From an uncultured Erysipelotrichaceae bacterium (lineage in GTDB: Bacteria; Bacillota_I; Bacilli_A; Erysipelotrichales; Erysipelotrichaceae), in contig CACZPD010000069.1 of the NCBI GenBank assembly GCA_902782955.1, positions 1 through 7,495 of the forward strand: a DNA stretch of 7,495 nt, written 5' to 3'. The notes under the pieces are model-generated. The model saw only the letters and a program-made list of their open reading frames with translations. It did not search any database and was not told the origin of the DNA. Shown here piece by piece: positions 1 to 7,176 of this stretch (positions within the stretch are counted from its first letter, which is position 1; every line of letters begins with the position of its first letter). Both the position numbers and the translations under genes were made by a program.

Positions 1-9
1 AAAAGTCAG

Positions 10-45
10 AAAAAAAACACCCATACCAATTTCTGGTATGAGTGT
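10..45 (-). terminator. Strong terminator at the end of the C11/LRR operon
   Basis: On the minus strand ACACTCATACCA (45-34) pairs with TGGTATGGGTGT (28-17) in a 12-bp stem with one G-U pair and a 5-base loop, followed by a run of T to about position 11. It lies about 90 bases after the stop of the small basic protein and is the best intrinsic terminator in the window, so it probably ends the unit containing the C11/LRR and small-protein genes. Confidence 0.88.
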
Positions 46-52
46 GTATGAC

Positions 53-126
53 ATCCATTCGGCACAGGCTTAACTTAATGACGTTGAACACCTGTTTCCT
101 TTTTTGATGTAACAGCGTGAATGGAT
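53..126 (-). other. Nested inverted repeats in the 3' region of the operon
   Basis: On the minus strand ATCCATTC (126-119) is exactly complementary to GAATGGAT (60-53), and inside this pair ACAGG and CCTGT form a second, smaller inverted repeat, with AAC/GTT nearer the centre. Together they could fold into an interrupted hairpin just ahead of the terminator. No protein-coding frame is supported here. It may be a structured 3' untranslated region or chance pairing. Confidence 0.35.
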
Positions 127-133
127 CAGGCTG

Positions 134-424
134 CTATTCGATGTTCAGCCCTTCCAGCCTTGTCAGTCCGCCGGCTGCTTTTTCGACGATCACGTTAATG
201 ATCTTTTTCTCGAGCGCATTGCACTTCCGGTAATTGGTGACCAGTTTTTTCTCCGCCGCCGTCAGTTTGATGCTTGCCGTTGTTGTTTTCTTCCTGGCGG
301 TTGTCTTCTTTTTGTCAGTTGTTTTCTTTTTCGCGGCTGTGGCCTTGCCGGATGCAGAAGAAGTCTTCTTCTTTGCGGTGGTTGTTTTTTTCTTCGCCGC
401 TGCTGCTTTTGTGATCTCTTCCAT
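134..424 (-). CDS. Small Lys/Thr/Ala-rich basic protein, histone H1-like composition
   Basis: A 96-residue protein. Residues 6-50 are low complexity, built from repeated KKKTT-like units (about residues 11-15, 18-22, 32-36, 38-42 and 45-49) separated by Ala/Ser/Gly. I count 23 Lys and 3 Arg in total. Residues 53-96 are different: a likely helical segment (LTAAEKKLVTNYRKC, then LEKKIINVIVEKAAGG). The N-terminal half resembles the basic tails of bacterial H1-like DNA-binding proteins, so nucleic-acid binding is a reasonable inference, but no named family is recognised. There is no signal peptide or membrane segment, so it is probably cytoplasmic. The ATG at 424 is chosen over upstream in-frame ATGs because AAAAGGGGA lies 6 bases before it and the low-complexity protein begins there; an upstream start would lie within the preceding gene. 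It starts 13 bases after the stop of the C11/LRR lipoprotein gene, so the two are probably cotranscribed. The gene is strongly purine-rich on its coding strand. I am confident that it is a gene, not of its role. Confidence 0.82.
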   Translation of the reverse strand: MEEITKAAAAKKKTTTAKKKTSSASGKATAAKKKTTDKKKTTARKKTTTASIKLTAAEKKLVTNYRKCNALEKKIINVIVEKAAGGLTRLEGLNIE

Positions 425-430
425 TATAAA

Positions 431-440
431 TCCCCTTTTA
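431..440 (-). promoter_or_regulatory. RBS overlapping the upstream stop codon
   Basis: The minus strand reads AAAAGGGGA at 439-431, six bases before the ATG at 424. The TAA stop of the C11/LRR gene occupies 440-438, so the ribosome finishing that gene ends on this binding site. This arrangement is typical of translational coupling or reinitiation and also decides the start of the small basic protein. Confidence 0.75.
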
Positions 441-3400
441 TTCAATATCATCGACCCACGGTATGCCGGTGCTTTCGGCATATCTGGCTGCTTCCGTATT
501 TTTATGACAGTGAATGGTAATGCTGTATCTTTGTTCCGCAGTATAATCCGCCTTGAACGAGCTGCTGAATCCGATGACGGAATCCGGAATAACCACATCC
601 GTGATCCCCGGACTGAAGCTGAAGCTGTACATTTCCAGATGCTGGATTCCGTCAGGTACTGTTACGGTTCCCGAAACAGTTGTAGCGGCGGATATGATCT
701 TCGTTTTCTCCCTGTCCATCAGGAATATGCCGTCTGTACTGTACAGTTCATTTCCGGAGTCAACTTCAAATCCGTCAAACAGGATACCGCAGAACGAAGA
801 GCCTGTCACTTTCGTATCTTTTCCGATATGGATCACGTCATCACCGATACGGTGCTGTTCCTTGTTGTTGTAGAAGGCGTAATTGCCGACTGCCTTGAGA
901 TTTGCCGGCAGATGGAAATCACGCATGTTCTCCCCTGTCACAAACACATAGTTTCCGATCGTCTCAACACTGTCGGGAAGAACCGGATTTTCCAGTTCCG
1001 TGAATCCGAAAGCATGCTCCCCGATCGTCTTCAGATGGCTGCCGAACTGCACTTCTTTCAGATAGTGTACGCCGCCCAGCCCGTTCTTCTGAATTTCCAG
1101 AAGACTTTCCGGCAGGATGACTTTTTCTGTGTTGATGTTAGACACAAATGCATCCGTGCAGATGACTTCCGTTCCTTCCGGAACCGTGATGACGCCGTCT
1201 TCATCATAATTCAGGCAGACGATCAGCTGCTTCCCGTCCCCGGAGAACAGCATTTTGCCGCTGGAAGAATAATTCTCCGCGTCTTCCGGTATATTGATCT
1301 CTTCAAGACCCCAGAAAGAACTCAGGATCTTTGGTTCAAAGGATTCAAGTTTCCGCGGAAGATTCAGTGTCGTTGTTCCTGACGGATCAAACGCTGCCGG
1401 ACTCCCTTCCGGAGGCTCTCCTTCGTATATTTCTGTCACCGGTACATCTTTGATCGTATCCGGAACAGTCAGGACAGTATCCTCTCCCTGATAGGCGATA
1501 AACGCCGCATGATCGGGATATACATCAAAGAACATTTCTCCGGATTCGGTCGTCTCCGAAACTCTTTCTTTGACCCGCATAGCAGGATCCGTCACATGAT
1601 CAAACTGAATATTATATTTTTGGGCATATGCCTCAGCGGCAGATCCCTCGCTGCAGTGGATGATGACGGAATACAGAGGTATGCTGTTCCCGTTTTCATC
1701 TTCCCCGTATGTGTCTATAGGGAATGTTCTTTCCGCAAAACGGAATGTATTGTCCGGCACAAAGAATTCCTTTGCTGTATCAATATCCTCCAGAATTCCG
1801 ATATTCAGCGTGGTGACGGATTCCGGGATCACGATCAGTTCACCCATTTCCCTCGGACTCTCCAGTATGGTATCCCCTGCCTTGTTTGTCAGGAATCCGC
1901 CCGGTGACGCGTAAGTCTGGTTTGCCGGATCGACTTCAAATTTAGTCAGGCGCAATCCGTTGAAAGTTTTCGCGCCGATATAGCGGACATTCCTGCCGAT
2001 ATGTACAGACTCGATGACAGGCCGTTCTTCACGGTTCCACATATATCCGTATTCATCCGCGAATACACATTCCCCGATCTCCTCCAGGCTGTCCGGAAAA
2101 CGGATCTCTTTAAGTGAGGCGGCTGCGTAGAACGCGTCATTGCCGATCTTCTTCAGCGTTTCCGGCATCAGGACCTTTTCCAGAACACATTCCGCAAAGG
2201 CACCGTATCCGATACTCTCGCAGCCTTCCGGAATTTCATAGCTTCCTTTTTTCCCGCCGGGAAACTGGATCAGTATTTTTCCGTCTTTGCTAAAGAGGAC
2301 GCCGTCAATATCCGCATACGCAGTATTCTTTTCCGACACGCGGATCTCCTTAAGACTGCCGCATCTGCCGAAGGGCATTCCGCCGATGCTGTTCAAGGAA
2401 GAAGGAAGTGTTACGGATTCCAGACCAGACTCATCAAAAGCTGCGCGCCCGATGGATTCCAGTCCTTCCGGCAGTTCGATCTGTTTCAGAGATTCACAGC
2501 CGCGGAACGCTCTCGGACCGATCGTTTTCAGCCCTGCAGGCAGCCGGATCTCCTCCAGACTTTTCGTGCGGTAGAACGCATCTTCATCGACTGTGGTAAC
2601 GGAATCCGGCAGGATCACCTTCTTCAGGGTCTCCGGATACGCTGCATATCTCTGCGAGACCAGGGTGACAGGTTTTCCCTCTATTGCGGAAGGAATGCGC
2701 AGTTCTTCATCCTCCCCTTCAAACCCGGTTATTTCCGCATGATCATCAGATAATACATAATACAGCTTCCCGTTCCCGGATGTCATGGACTGATGATCTT
2801 CAGCGCCTAAGAACGGCAGATCAATGTATTCCGTCGCGTGACTTTCATCATGCACATCCCGGCAGATAAACTGAATTATGAATTCCTCTTTATAATCTGA
2901 TAAATGTCTTTTCTCGAAATGGAAATTGCTTTCCAGATCCACCGGTGTATATTCGATCCCGCCGCTTTTCCATTCATAGAACGGCTTCATGTTTCCGTCC
3001 GCGTCACGTTCGGGTTTATAGGATCCGAATGCCCCGTCAATGATCGTCTTGTACCGGGACGCGTCGATGGAACCCTTGCCCGCGAGACCGGCCCCGTTTT
3101 CCGATGCAGTAATGTCATTGATCAGGACCTGGTCACTGCCGTTTTTCAGCTGGACGGTGATCTGGACTTCCTCATCCGCGCGGGAATCAAAATCCTTGAA
3201 ATCCGATCCTGACGAAAGAAATGTCCTTATCGTCTTCAGACTTTCGCTTCCATCACTTTTTTCCGTCATTACAAACGACCATGGATCCGCGCTTTCGCTG
3301 AGATCGGAAACAGCCCCGATCACCTCCGGGTCTTCCGGCACATGCAGGACATTGTTTTCATCCGGTTCGACGATGACGTTGCAGAGGGAAAATGAATATC

Positions 3401-4868
3401 CGTTCACTTCATTTCGCCGCATGATGGTATAGACAGCTTTCTTCAGACCCTTTGCCTGGTCATCCGTCAGCTGCAGTGTGATCTCGTGATCATGATATTC
3501 CGGCTTTGCCAGTTTCCAGTCTGTCTCCGTTTCCCCTGCCTTGGCGCGGGAATGCAGACCTGCGAGCTCCTGGGCAGAATCCGTCTGGTATGTATCGATC
3601 TCCATGGATTCTTCATAGAGCTGTTTGTTTTCTCCCGGGAAGTACATTGACAGTCCGCTGACATGGTCAACATTCGTTGTCTGATGAACAACAAACTGCT
3701 CAAGACTTGTCCGTACATCATTTACTTCATCCGGATACCGGTCTTCAAATCTGGAAACAAAATCCAGCACATCGATCAGGTCGAACGAATCCTCCGCGCT
3801 GCCGGAAGCACTGAGCCCGAATGCCTTGACTTTGGAGAGGATCTGCGAGATATCCGCATATGTTTCCTCGTCATAATCCCCGCATATGCGGGTATAGAAC
3901 CTGTCCATGGCCTGCACAAAATCATCTGTCTTTGAAAGATCCAGCACAGCCAGCGTCGCATCCGGATGGAAGAATTCCGTCTGGTTTTCTTCATAATACG
4001 AGCCATACGCATCGACGACCGACATGACAACATCCTTCGGATCCGGTTCCGTATTCAGGATCTCGAGGAAAGAATAATCCCAGCCGTCACCGGCCTCCAG
4101 TTCCTCCGAACCGACCATGTATGAAGCGTAATCCTTCCAGAGGGAAGCAAGTTCTATGGAACCCATCAGACATGCGTCGAATCCGACAAAGTCCAGTTTG
4201 GCGTCCTTGGCGAATATCGTGGAATCCATTCCTTCCCGGATCTCCTGCAGAAGCAGGCTGTCGTTGCTGAAAAGTTCGTCAGCCCCGTATCCCCATACCG
4301 GGCCGCCGCCGTGGTTCCAGCAGATCAGCCCGTAATGTTCAGCAGGGTAATTTTTTGTACAGTAATTGATAAAGGAACCAAGCGTAAAGGAAGACCCCAT
4401 ATCCGCAGTCTCATCCGTCGACGCAACGATGCGCTCTTCTTCCGGTCTGGACATATCCAGGACGCTGTTCTGCGTATTCGGCACACCGCAGTTCCATCTG
4501 CGGCTTCCGCCGGCCAGAACGATGATATTGGTCTTGCTGTAATCCACATCCGCCGCTTCGATCTCCCGCAGATCATTTGTCGCCGCCCCGTTCCTGCTTT
4601 CAAGATTGGAACCGACCATATAGATCATGATCGTATATGGTTTCTTTGAGCCTTTGATCTTCTGGATCGCTTTCAGCTCCGACTGCTTCGCATCGACCTG
4701 CCGGGTCCTGTTGTCCATTGCCCTGTGCACGTCTGTTTCGGAAGCGCCGAGTATTTCAAGCTGCGGTTTCGATGATCCGCTTTCTCCCGGTGCTTCTGCC
4801 GTACAGCCCGCAAGCAGGGAGAGTGCGATCAGCGGAATCCCTATGATTTTCTGTATTTTCTGTTTCAT
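438..4868 (-). CDS. Surface lipoprotein: C11 (clostripain-like) peptidase with two BspA-type LRR modules
   Basis: A 1476-residue protein. Residues 1-22 form a lipoprotein signal peptide (basic MKQKIQK, hydrophobic core, lipobox L-A-G-C with Cys22), so it is predicted to be anchored outside the membrane. Residues about 76-430 form a peptidase C11 domain: the start PYTIMIYMVGSNLES, the catalytic His186 in ICWNHGGG, and the catalytic Cys233 in FVGFDACLMGS. Asp231, two residues before the Cys, matches the residue linked to Arg/Lys preference in characterised C11 enzymes. Residues about 455-700 are beta-rich and unassigned. Residues 703-1094 and 1113-1475 are two similar BspA-type LRR (LRR_5) modules with the pattern LxxIxLPxxLxxIGxxAF; each ends in an IHC...EA..YA...I motif. 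BspA-type repeats in other bacteria take part in binding host or bacterial proteins. A protease joined to a binding region is therefore the likely design; the substrate is unknown. The start at 4868 gives an intact signal peptide, though its RBS is weak (GGG 9-11 bases upstream). No frameshift or stop is seen. Confidence 0.93.
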   Translation of the reverse strand: MKQKIQKIIGIPLIALSLLAGCTAEAPGESGSSKPQLEILGASETDVHRAMDNRTRQVDAKQSELKAIQKIKGSKKPYTIMIYMVGSNLESRNGAATNDLREIEAADVDYSKTNIIVLAGGSRRWNCGVPNTQNSVLDMSRPEEERIVASTDETADMGSSFTLGSFINYCTKNYPAEHYGLICWNHGGGPVWGYGADELFSNDSLLLQEIREGMDSTIFAKDAKLDFVGFDACLMGSIELASLWKDYASYMVGSEELEAGDGWDYSFLEILNTEPDPKDVVMSVVDAYGSYYEENQTEFFHPDATLAVLDLSKTDDFVQAMDRFYTRICGDYDEETYADISQILSKVKAFGLSASGSAEDSFDLIDVLDFVSRFEDRYPDEVNDVRTSLEQFVVHQTTNVDHVSGLSMYFPGENKQLYEESMEIDTYQTDSAQELAGLHSRAKAGETETDWKLAKPEYHDHEITLQLTDDQAKGLKKAVYTIMRRNEVNGYSFSLCNVIVEPDENNVLHVPEDPEVIGAVSDLSESADPWSFVMTEKSDGSESLKTIRTFLSSGSDFKDFDSRADEEVQITVQLKNGSDQVLINDITASENGAGLAGKGSIDASRYKTIIDGAFGSYKPERDADGNMKPFYEWKSGGIEYTPVDLESNFHFEKRHLSDYKEEFIIQFICRDVHDESHATEYIDLPFLGAEDHQSMTSGNGKLYYVLSDDHAEITGFEGEDEELRIPSAIEGKPVTLVSQRYAAYPETLKKVILPDSVTTVDEDAFYRTKSLEEIRLPAGLKTIGPRAFRGCESLKQIELPEGLESIGRAAFDESGLESVTLPSSLNSIGGMPFGRCGSLKEIRVSEKNTAYADIDGVLFSKDGKILIQFPGGKKGSYEIPEGCESIGYGAFAECVLEKVLMPETLKKIGNDAFYAAASLKEIRFPDSLEEIGECVFADEYGYMWNREERPVIESVHIGRNVRYIGAKTFNGLRLTKFEVDPANQTYASPGGFLTNKAGDTILESPREMGELIVIPESVTTLNIGILEDIDTAKEFFVPDNTFRFAERTFPIDTYGEDENGNSIPLYSVIIHCSEGSAAEAYAQKYNIQFDHVTDPAMRVKERVSETTESGEMFFDVYPDHAAFIAYQGEDTVLTVPDTIKDVPVTEIYEGEPPEGSPAAFDPSGTTTLNLPRKLESFEPKILSSFWGLEEINIPEDAENYSSSGKMLFSGDGKQLIVCLNYDEDGVITVPEGTEVICTDAFVSNINTEKVILPESLLEIQKNGLGGVHYLKEVQFGSHLKTIGEHAFGFTELENPVLPDSVETIGNYVFVTGENMRDFHLPANLKAVGNYAFYNNKEQHRIGDDVIHIGKDTKVTGSSFCGILFDGFEVDSGNELYSTDGIFLMDREKTKIISAATTVSGTVTVPDGIQHLEMYSFSFSPGITDVVIPDSVIGFSSSFKADYTAEQRYSITIHCHKNTEAARYAESTGIPWVDDIE

Positions 4869-4879
4869 CGTCTTTACCC

Positions 4880-4904
4880 AAAAAACCGGAATGATTCCGG
4901 TTTT
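4880..4904 (-). terminator. Hairpin terminator between the transglutaminase and C11/LRR genes
   Basis: On the minus strand AAAACCGGAA (4904-4895) and TTCCGGTTTT (4891-4882) form a 10-bp stem around a 3-base TCA loop, and the T run continues to 4880. It begins 8 bases after the transglutaminase stop codon and ends 11 bases before the C11/LRR start codon. The plus strand also has a broken T run after the stem (TTTTGTTTT), so it could act in both directions, but no plus-strand gene points into it. Its position makes it either a true end of the upstream transcript or a partial terminator that lowers expression of the downstream gene. Confidence 0.72.
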
Positions 4905-4912
4905 GTTTTCTG

Positions 4913-6178
4913 TCAGTCTGCTGTTGGCGTCATGCCGATAAGTTCATTGATCGGCACCCATTCTTTATCTTCGGAAGCACGGATGTGGATACCCGGCCCG
5001 ACGAGTGTAAGAATGTATTTTCCGTCTTTCGTATAATACTGGTAATTGTTTCCCGGATCATAATTGGTCATCGTCTGTGTGTTGACTTTGTAGAGATAGT
5101 GCTCGATGGAATCTCTGTACTCCGGGTCGGAGAGTGCTTCCATATAATACGGATATGCTTCATCTTCTTTGTATTCTTCAAGCTGTGTTTCAAGCGTTCC
5201 GAAGTCATCCCATGTGGAATCCACTTCATACCATTTGCCGTTGATCATGATAATACTCCAGGCGTGACGTCCGGCATCGGATTCATCTCCGCCGGCAACG
5301 CCGAGGACAACAGCCGCGTCAAGTCCTGCCTGCTGAAGCAGATATTCATAGGCAAGGGAATAACCGTCACAGACAGCTGTATTCGCAGAGCCCCTGCTGT
5401 TCTTTACAAGGGCACCGTATGCTGTATGGGCCAGATCGGAATACAGATCCTGGTTCAGCACATCCATATCATATGTAACGGAATTGATCAGCTTGTCATG
5501 GATCCAGCGCGCCTTTTCTTCATCGGAAGCGTTCGGATCAAGATCTTTCAGGAAATCTTCAGCTGCCTTGTTAAAGGTTTCCACATCTTCCCTGAATCCG
5601 TCATACGGCTTATCAAAATAGAAATAAATATCATAATATCCGGGTGTGGACTGTTCTCTCGGCACACCGAACATCAGCGATGCGTTGATCTCGTTGTACA
5701 TCCAGAATAATTCCGGATGGTCATACAGCATGGAGAAATATGCCAGACGCAGCTCATTCACAAATTCCTCGGAATTGACATCCATCTTGGAGGAATAGAG
5801 TATGACATTCTGCGGATCGACCGGGTCTTCCGCAAGCAGAAGCAGTGCATCGTAAATATCCTTTGCTGTATCATCCAGCTGGGAATAGTAATAGAAGTTC
5901 TTCGCGTTGTTGACAAGAGGTGTATTGCTGGACGGAGAATATGCCCTCATGGCACGGTCAGCTTCCGCTTTTTCCTCTTCCGACATTTCTTTTGTTTCGG
6001 TCAGTTTCAGTTCACCGAGATCTCCGCTCGGTTTTCCGAATGCCGAGATCTGAAGTGTTACCGCAGCTGCTTCCTTTGGTTCATCTTTCTGTCCGGCATC
6101 TTCTTTTTTTGCCGAACAGCCGGCCAGGAAAAGAGCTCCCATTAAAAAGACCGCCAATGTCTTCCTGATTGTTTTCAT
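4913..6178 (-). CDS. Lipoprotein with transglutaminase-like domain
   Basis: A 421-residue protein. The signal peptide (MKTIRKTLAVFLMGALF) ends in the lipobox L-A-G-C with Cys21, followed by a charged linker of about 40 residues, so it is predicted to be surface-anchored. Residues about 220-330 carry the transglutaminase-like core: Cys270 in NTAVCDGYS, His305 in GRHAWSI and Asp320 in WYEVDSTWDD, the expected triad order and spacing. Residues 80-220 contain an alpha-helical region with the DHPELFWMYNEI motif seen in many Bacillota proteins of this type. The C-terminal 90 residues are Tyr-rich and look like a small beta domain. Bacterial members of this superfamily may cross-link, hydrolyse or cleave amide bonds; the specific reaction cannot be read from sequence. 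The start at 6178 is preferred over a start 13 codons upstream because it gives a standard lipoprotein signal and sits 8 bases from AGGAG. It lies 65 bases after the hydrolase gene, with its own promoter in that gap. Confidence 0.92.
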   Translation of the reverse strand: MKTIRKTLAVFLMGALFLAGCSAKKEDAGQKDEPKEAAAVTLQISAFGKPSGDLGELKLTETKEMSEEEKAEADRAMRAYSPSSNTPLVNNAKNFYYYSQLDDTAKDIYDALLLLAEDPVDPQNVILYSSKMDVNSEEFVNELRLAYFSMLYDHPELFWMYNEINASLMFGVPREQSTPGYYDIYFYFDKPYDGFREDVETFNKAAEDFLKDLDPNASDEEKARWIHDKLINSVTYDMDVLNQDLYSDLAHTAYGALVKNSRGSANTAVCDGYSLAYEYLLQQAGLDAAVVLGVAGGDESDAGRHAWSIIMINGKWYEVDSTWDDFGTLETQLEEYKEDEAYPYYMEALSDPEYRDSIEHYLYKVNTQTMTNYDPGNNYQYYTKDGKYILTLVGPGIHIRASEDKEWVPINELIGMTPTAD

Positions 6179-6181
6179 GAT

Positions 6182-6195
6182 TCCTTCTCCTTTTT
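6182..6195 (-). promoter_or_regulatory. RBS of the transglutaminase lipoprotein gene
   Basis: The minus strand reads AAAAAGGAGAAGGAA just before the ATG at 6178. AGGAG at 6191-6187 is 8 bases from the start codon, near ideal, and supports this start over the in-frame ATG farther upstream at 6217, which would fall close to the promoter -10 element. Confidence 0.75.
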
Positions 6196-6206
6196 CTATC
6201 ATTACT

Positions 6207-6235
6207 ATTTTACACAAATCTTTGCCGTATGTGAA
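6207..6235 (-). promoter_or_regulatory. Sigma-70/sigma-A type promoter of the transglutaminase gene
   Basis: On the minus strand TTCACA (6235-6230) and TAAAAT (6212-6207) are each one base away from the consensus -35 and -10 elements and are separated by exactly 17 bases. Transcription would start near 6200, giving a leader of roughly 20 bases that contains the RBS. The -35 element lies just after the stop codon of the upstream hydrolase gene (6244). No terminator hairpin is visible in this gap, so transcripts from the hydrolase gene may also continue into this gene. Confidence 0.65.
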
Positions 6236-6243
6236 TGTGCGCT

Positions 6244-7077
6244 TCAGTATTCAACGGAACAATGACTGTTTTCATCCCAGATGATCCGCATCCCGGCACC
6301 TGCTTCAAGGACCTCATTTTCCTGCATCATGGCATGTTTAGCCTGCAGGGAAACACAGTGACAGGGAATCAGTTTCCCCTTTACATGACATCGCAGGAAT
6401 TCCGCTGTATGACGGATCCTTTTTTCATCTTCCATCAGATGGAATCCGCCGATCACATCGGTCACATGATCCATGCGGAACAGCTCTTCCGCATAGGTGA
6501 TGATATTGCAGATGCCGCTGTGGGAACATCCCGTGATCACCGCCAGGGTATCTCCTTCGTGATATACAAGCGCGCTGTCATCCCTGACCGGGTCTTTCCG
6601 CCATCTCCCCTTCTCCAGGCATGTGCCGACTGTCAGGTTTTTTTCAAACGGGACTGTACGGGGGATCTCTCCCAGGAATAACAGCTGGTCACTGATCTGC
6701 ACTGGTTCAGCTGACGGAATCCATACGGCCGGCAGAAGATCTTCAGCCCGCCAGGGAGCCCCGACATCCAGTCCTTCATGCCTTTTCGGCTGAAATGCAT
6801 CAGGATGTGCGTGTACATTGACACCCGAAAGATCAAAGGCCTTTTTCAATGCCGGAAACCCGCCGGTATGATCATTGTGTCCGTGTGAAAAGACGATATC
6901 GGTTATGTCTGACAGATCGATCCCCATCTTTTCCGCGTTGCGCAGAAAAACATCAGAATATCCGGTATCGAAAAGAATTCTCTTTTCACCGTCTTCAATG
7001 TAAAAACTCAGCGCCGGTTCCCCGAGATAGTACCGGTCGATCAGGGTGTGATTATCGCATAATATCGTAAGCTTCAT
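6244..7077 (-). CDS. Metallo-beta-lactamase-fold metal-dependent hydrolase (COG1237-like)
   Basis: A 277-residue cytoplasmic protein without a signal peptide. The metal-binding motif of the fold is intact: His65, His67, Asp69 and His70 in SHGHNDHTGG, followed by His186 in GCSHSG, with further His213 in GGFHL and His240 in IPCHC. The N-terminal region with DNHTLIDRYYLGEPALSFYI and ILFDTGYSD matches my recollection of COG1237, a group often labelled 7,8-dihydropterin-6-methyl-aminobenzene-phosphate synthase related. That label comes from an archaeal enzyme and should not be taken as the function here; the real substrate is unknown. The length is normal for the group. The ATG at 7077 has GGAG 7 bases upstream (7088-7085). 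The gene is separated from the upstream transporter by a terminator, so it probably begins a transcription unit, and it is not obviously linked in role to the surface proteins that follow. Confidence 0.92.
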   Translation of the reverse strand: MKLTILCDNHTLIDRYYLGEPALSFYIEDGEKRILFDTGYSDVFLRNAEKMGIDLSDITDIVFSHGHNDHTGGFPALKKAFDLSGVNVHAHPDAFQPKRHEGLDVGAPWRAEDLLPAVWIPSAEPVQISDQLLFLGEIPRTVPFEKNLTVGTCLEKGRWRKDPVRDDSALVYHEGDTLAVITGCSHSGICNIITYAEELFRMDHVTDVIGGFHLMEDEKRIRHTAEFLRCHVKGKLIPCHCVSLQAKHAMMQENEVLEAGAGMRIIWDENSHCSVEY

Positions 7078-7084
7078 AGTATCG

Positions 7085-7119
7085 CTCCAGGTCTTCTGAC
7101 CCTTTTCCTTTTCAGTATA
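7085..7119 (-). promoter_or_regulatory. RBS and possible weak promoter of the hydrolase gene
   Basis: The RBS GGAG at 7088-7085 is 7 bases before the ATG at 7077. A -10-like TATACT lies at 7119-7114, which would give a leader of about 30 bases. No good -35 element is present at the right distance; that position falls in the T run of the preceding terminator. The RBS is well supported, the promoter only tentatively. Confidence 0.4.
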
Positions 7120-7133
7120 TTACATTGCAGAAG

Positions 7134-7160
7134 AAAAAACCGCTGTGTATATCAGCGGTT
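7134..7160 (-). terminator. Hairpin terminator after the MFS transporter gene
   Basis: On the minus strand AACCGCTG (7160-7153) pairs with CAGCGGTT (7145-7138) around a 7-base loop, and six T residues end the structure (7139-7134). It lies 16 bases after the transporter stop codon (7177), the normal position for an intrinsic terminator, and it separates the transporter from the hydrolase gene. Confidence 0.85.
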
Positions 7161-7176
7161 ATTGATCCGGAATCAT

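Noticed and set aside
385..391. A7 tract (minus strand) in the small basic protein gene as a phase-variation or frameshift site
   Set aside because: Seven A residues arise naturally from consecutive AAA Lys codons, the tract is short for slippage switching, and its phase does not fit the X XXY YYZ pattern of a -1 frameshift site.
234..1382. Long plus-strand open frame of 382 codons with a hydrophobic Phe/Val-rich start
   Set aside because: It is antisense to the C11/LRR and small basic protein genes. The Phe/Val-rich start is simply the complement of the AAA/AAG/ACA codons of the Lys-rich protein, and the rest shows no recognisable domain.
4934..4955. Inverted repeat GCCGAT/ATCGGC near the end of the transglutaminase gene as an antiterminator
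   Set aside because: It lies in coding sequence, has only 6-base arms, and shows no pairing that would compete with the terminator hairpin at 4880-4904.
4985..5710. Plus-strand open frame of 241 codons
   Set aside because: It is antisense to the transglutaminase gene, which has a signal peptide, catalytic triad, RBS and promoter. The plus-strand translation shows no family motif.
6178..6217. Upstream start at 6217 adding 13 residues to the transglutaminase protein
   Set aside because: It would place a charged stretch before the lipoprotein signal and would leave the start upstream of the expected transcription start; AGGAG is correctly spaced for the ATG at 6178.
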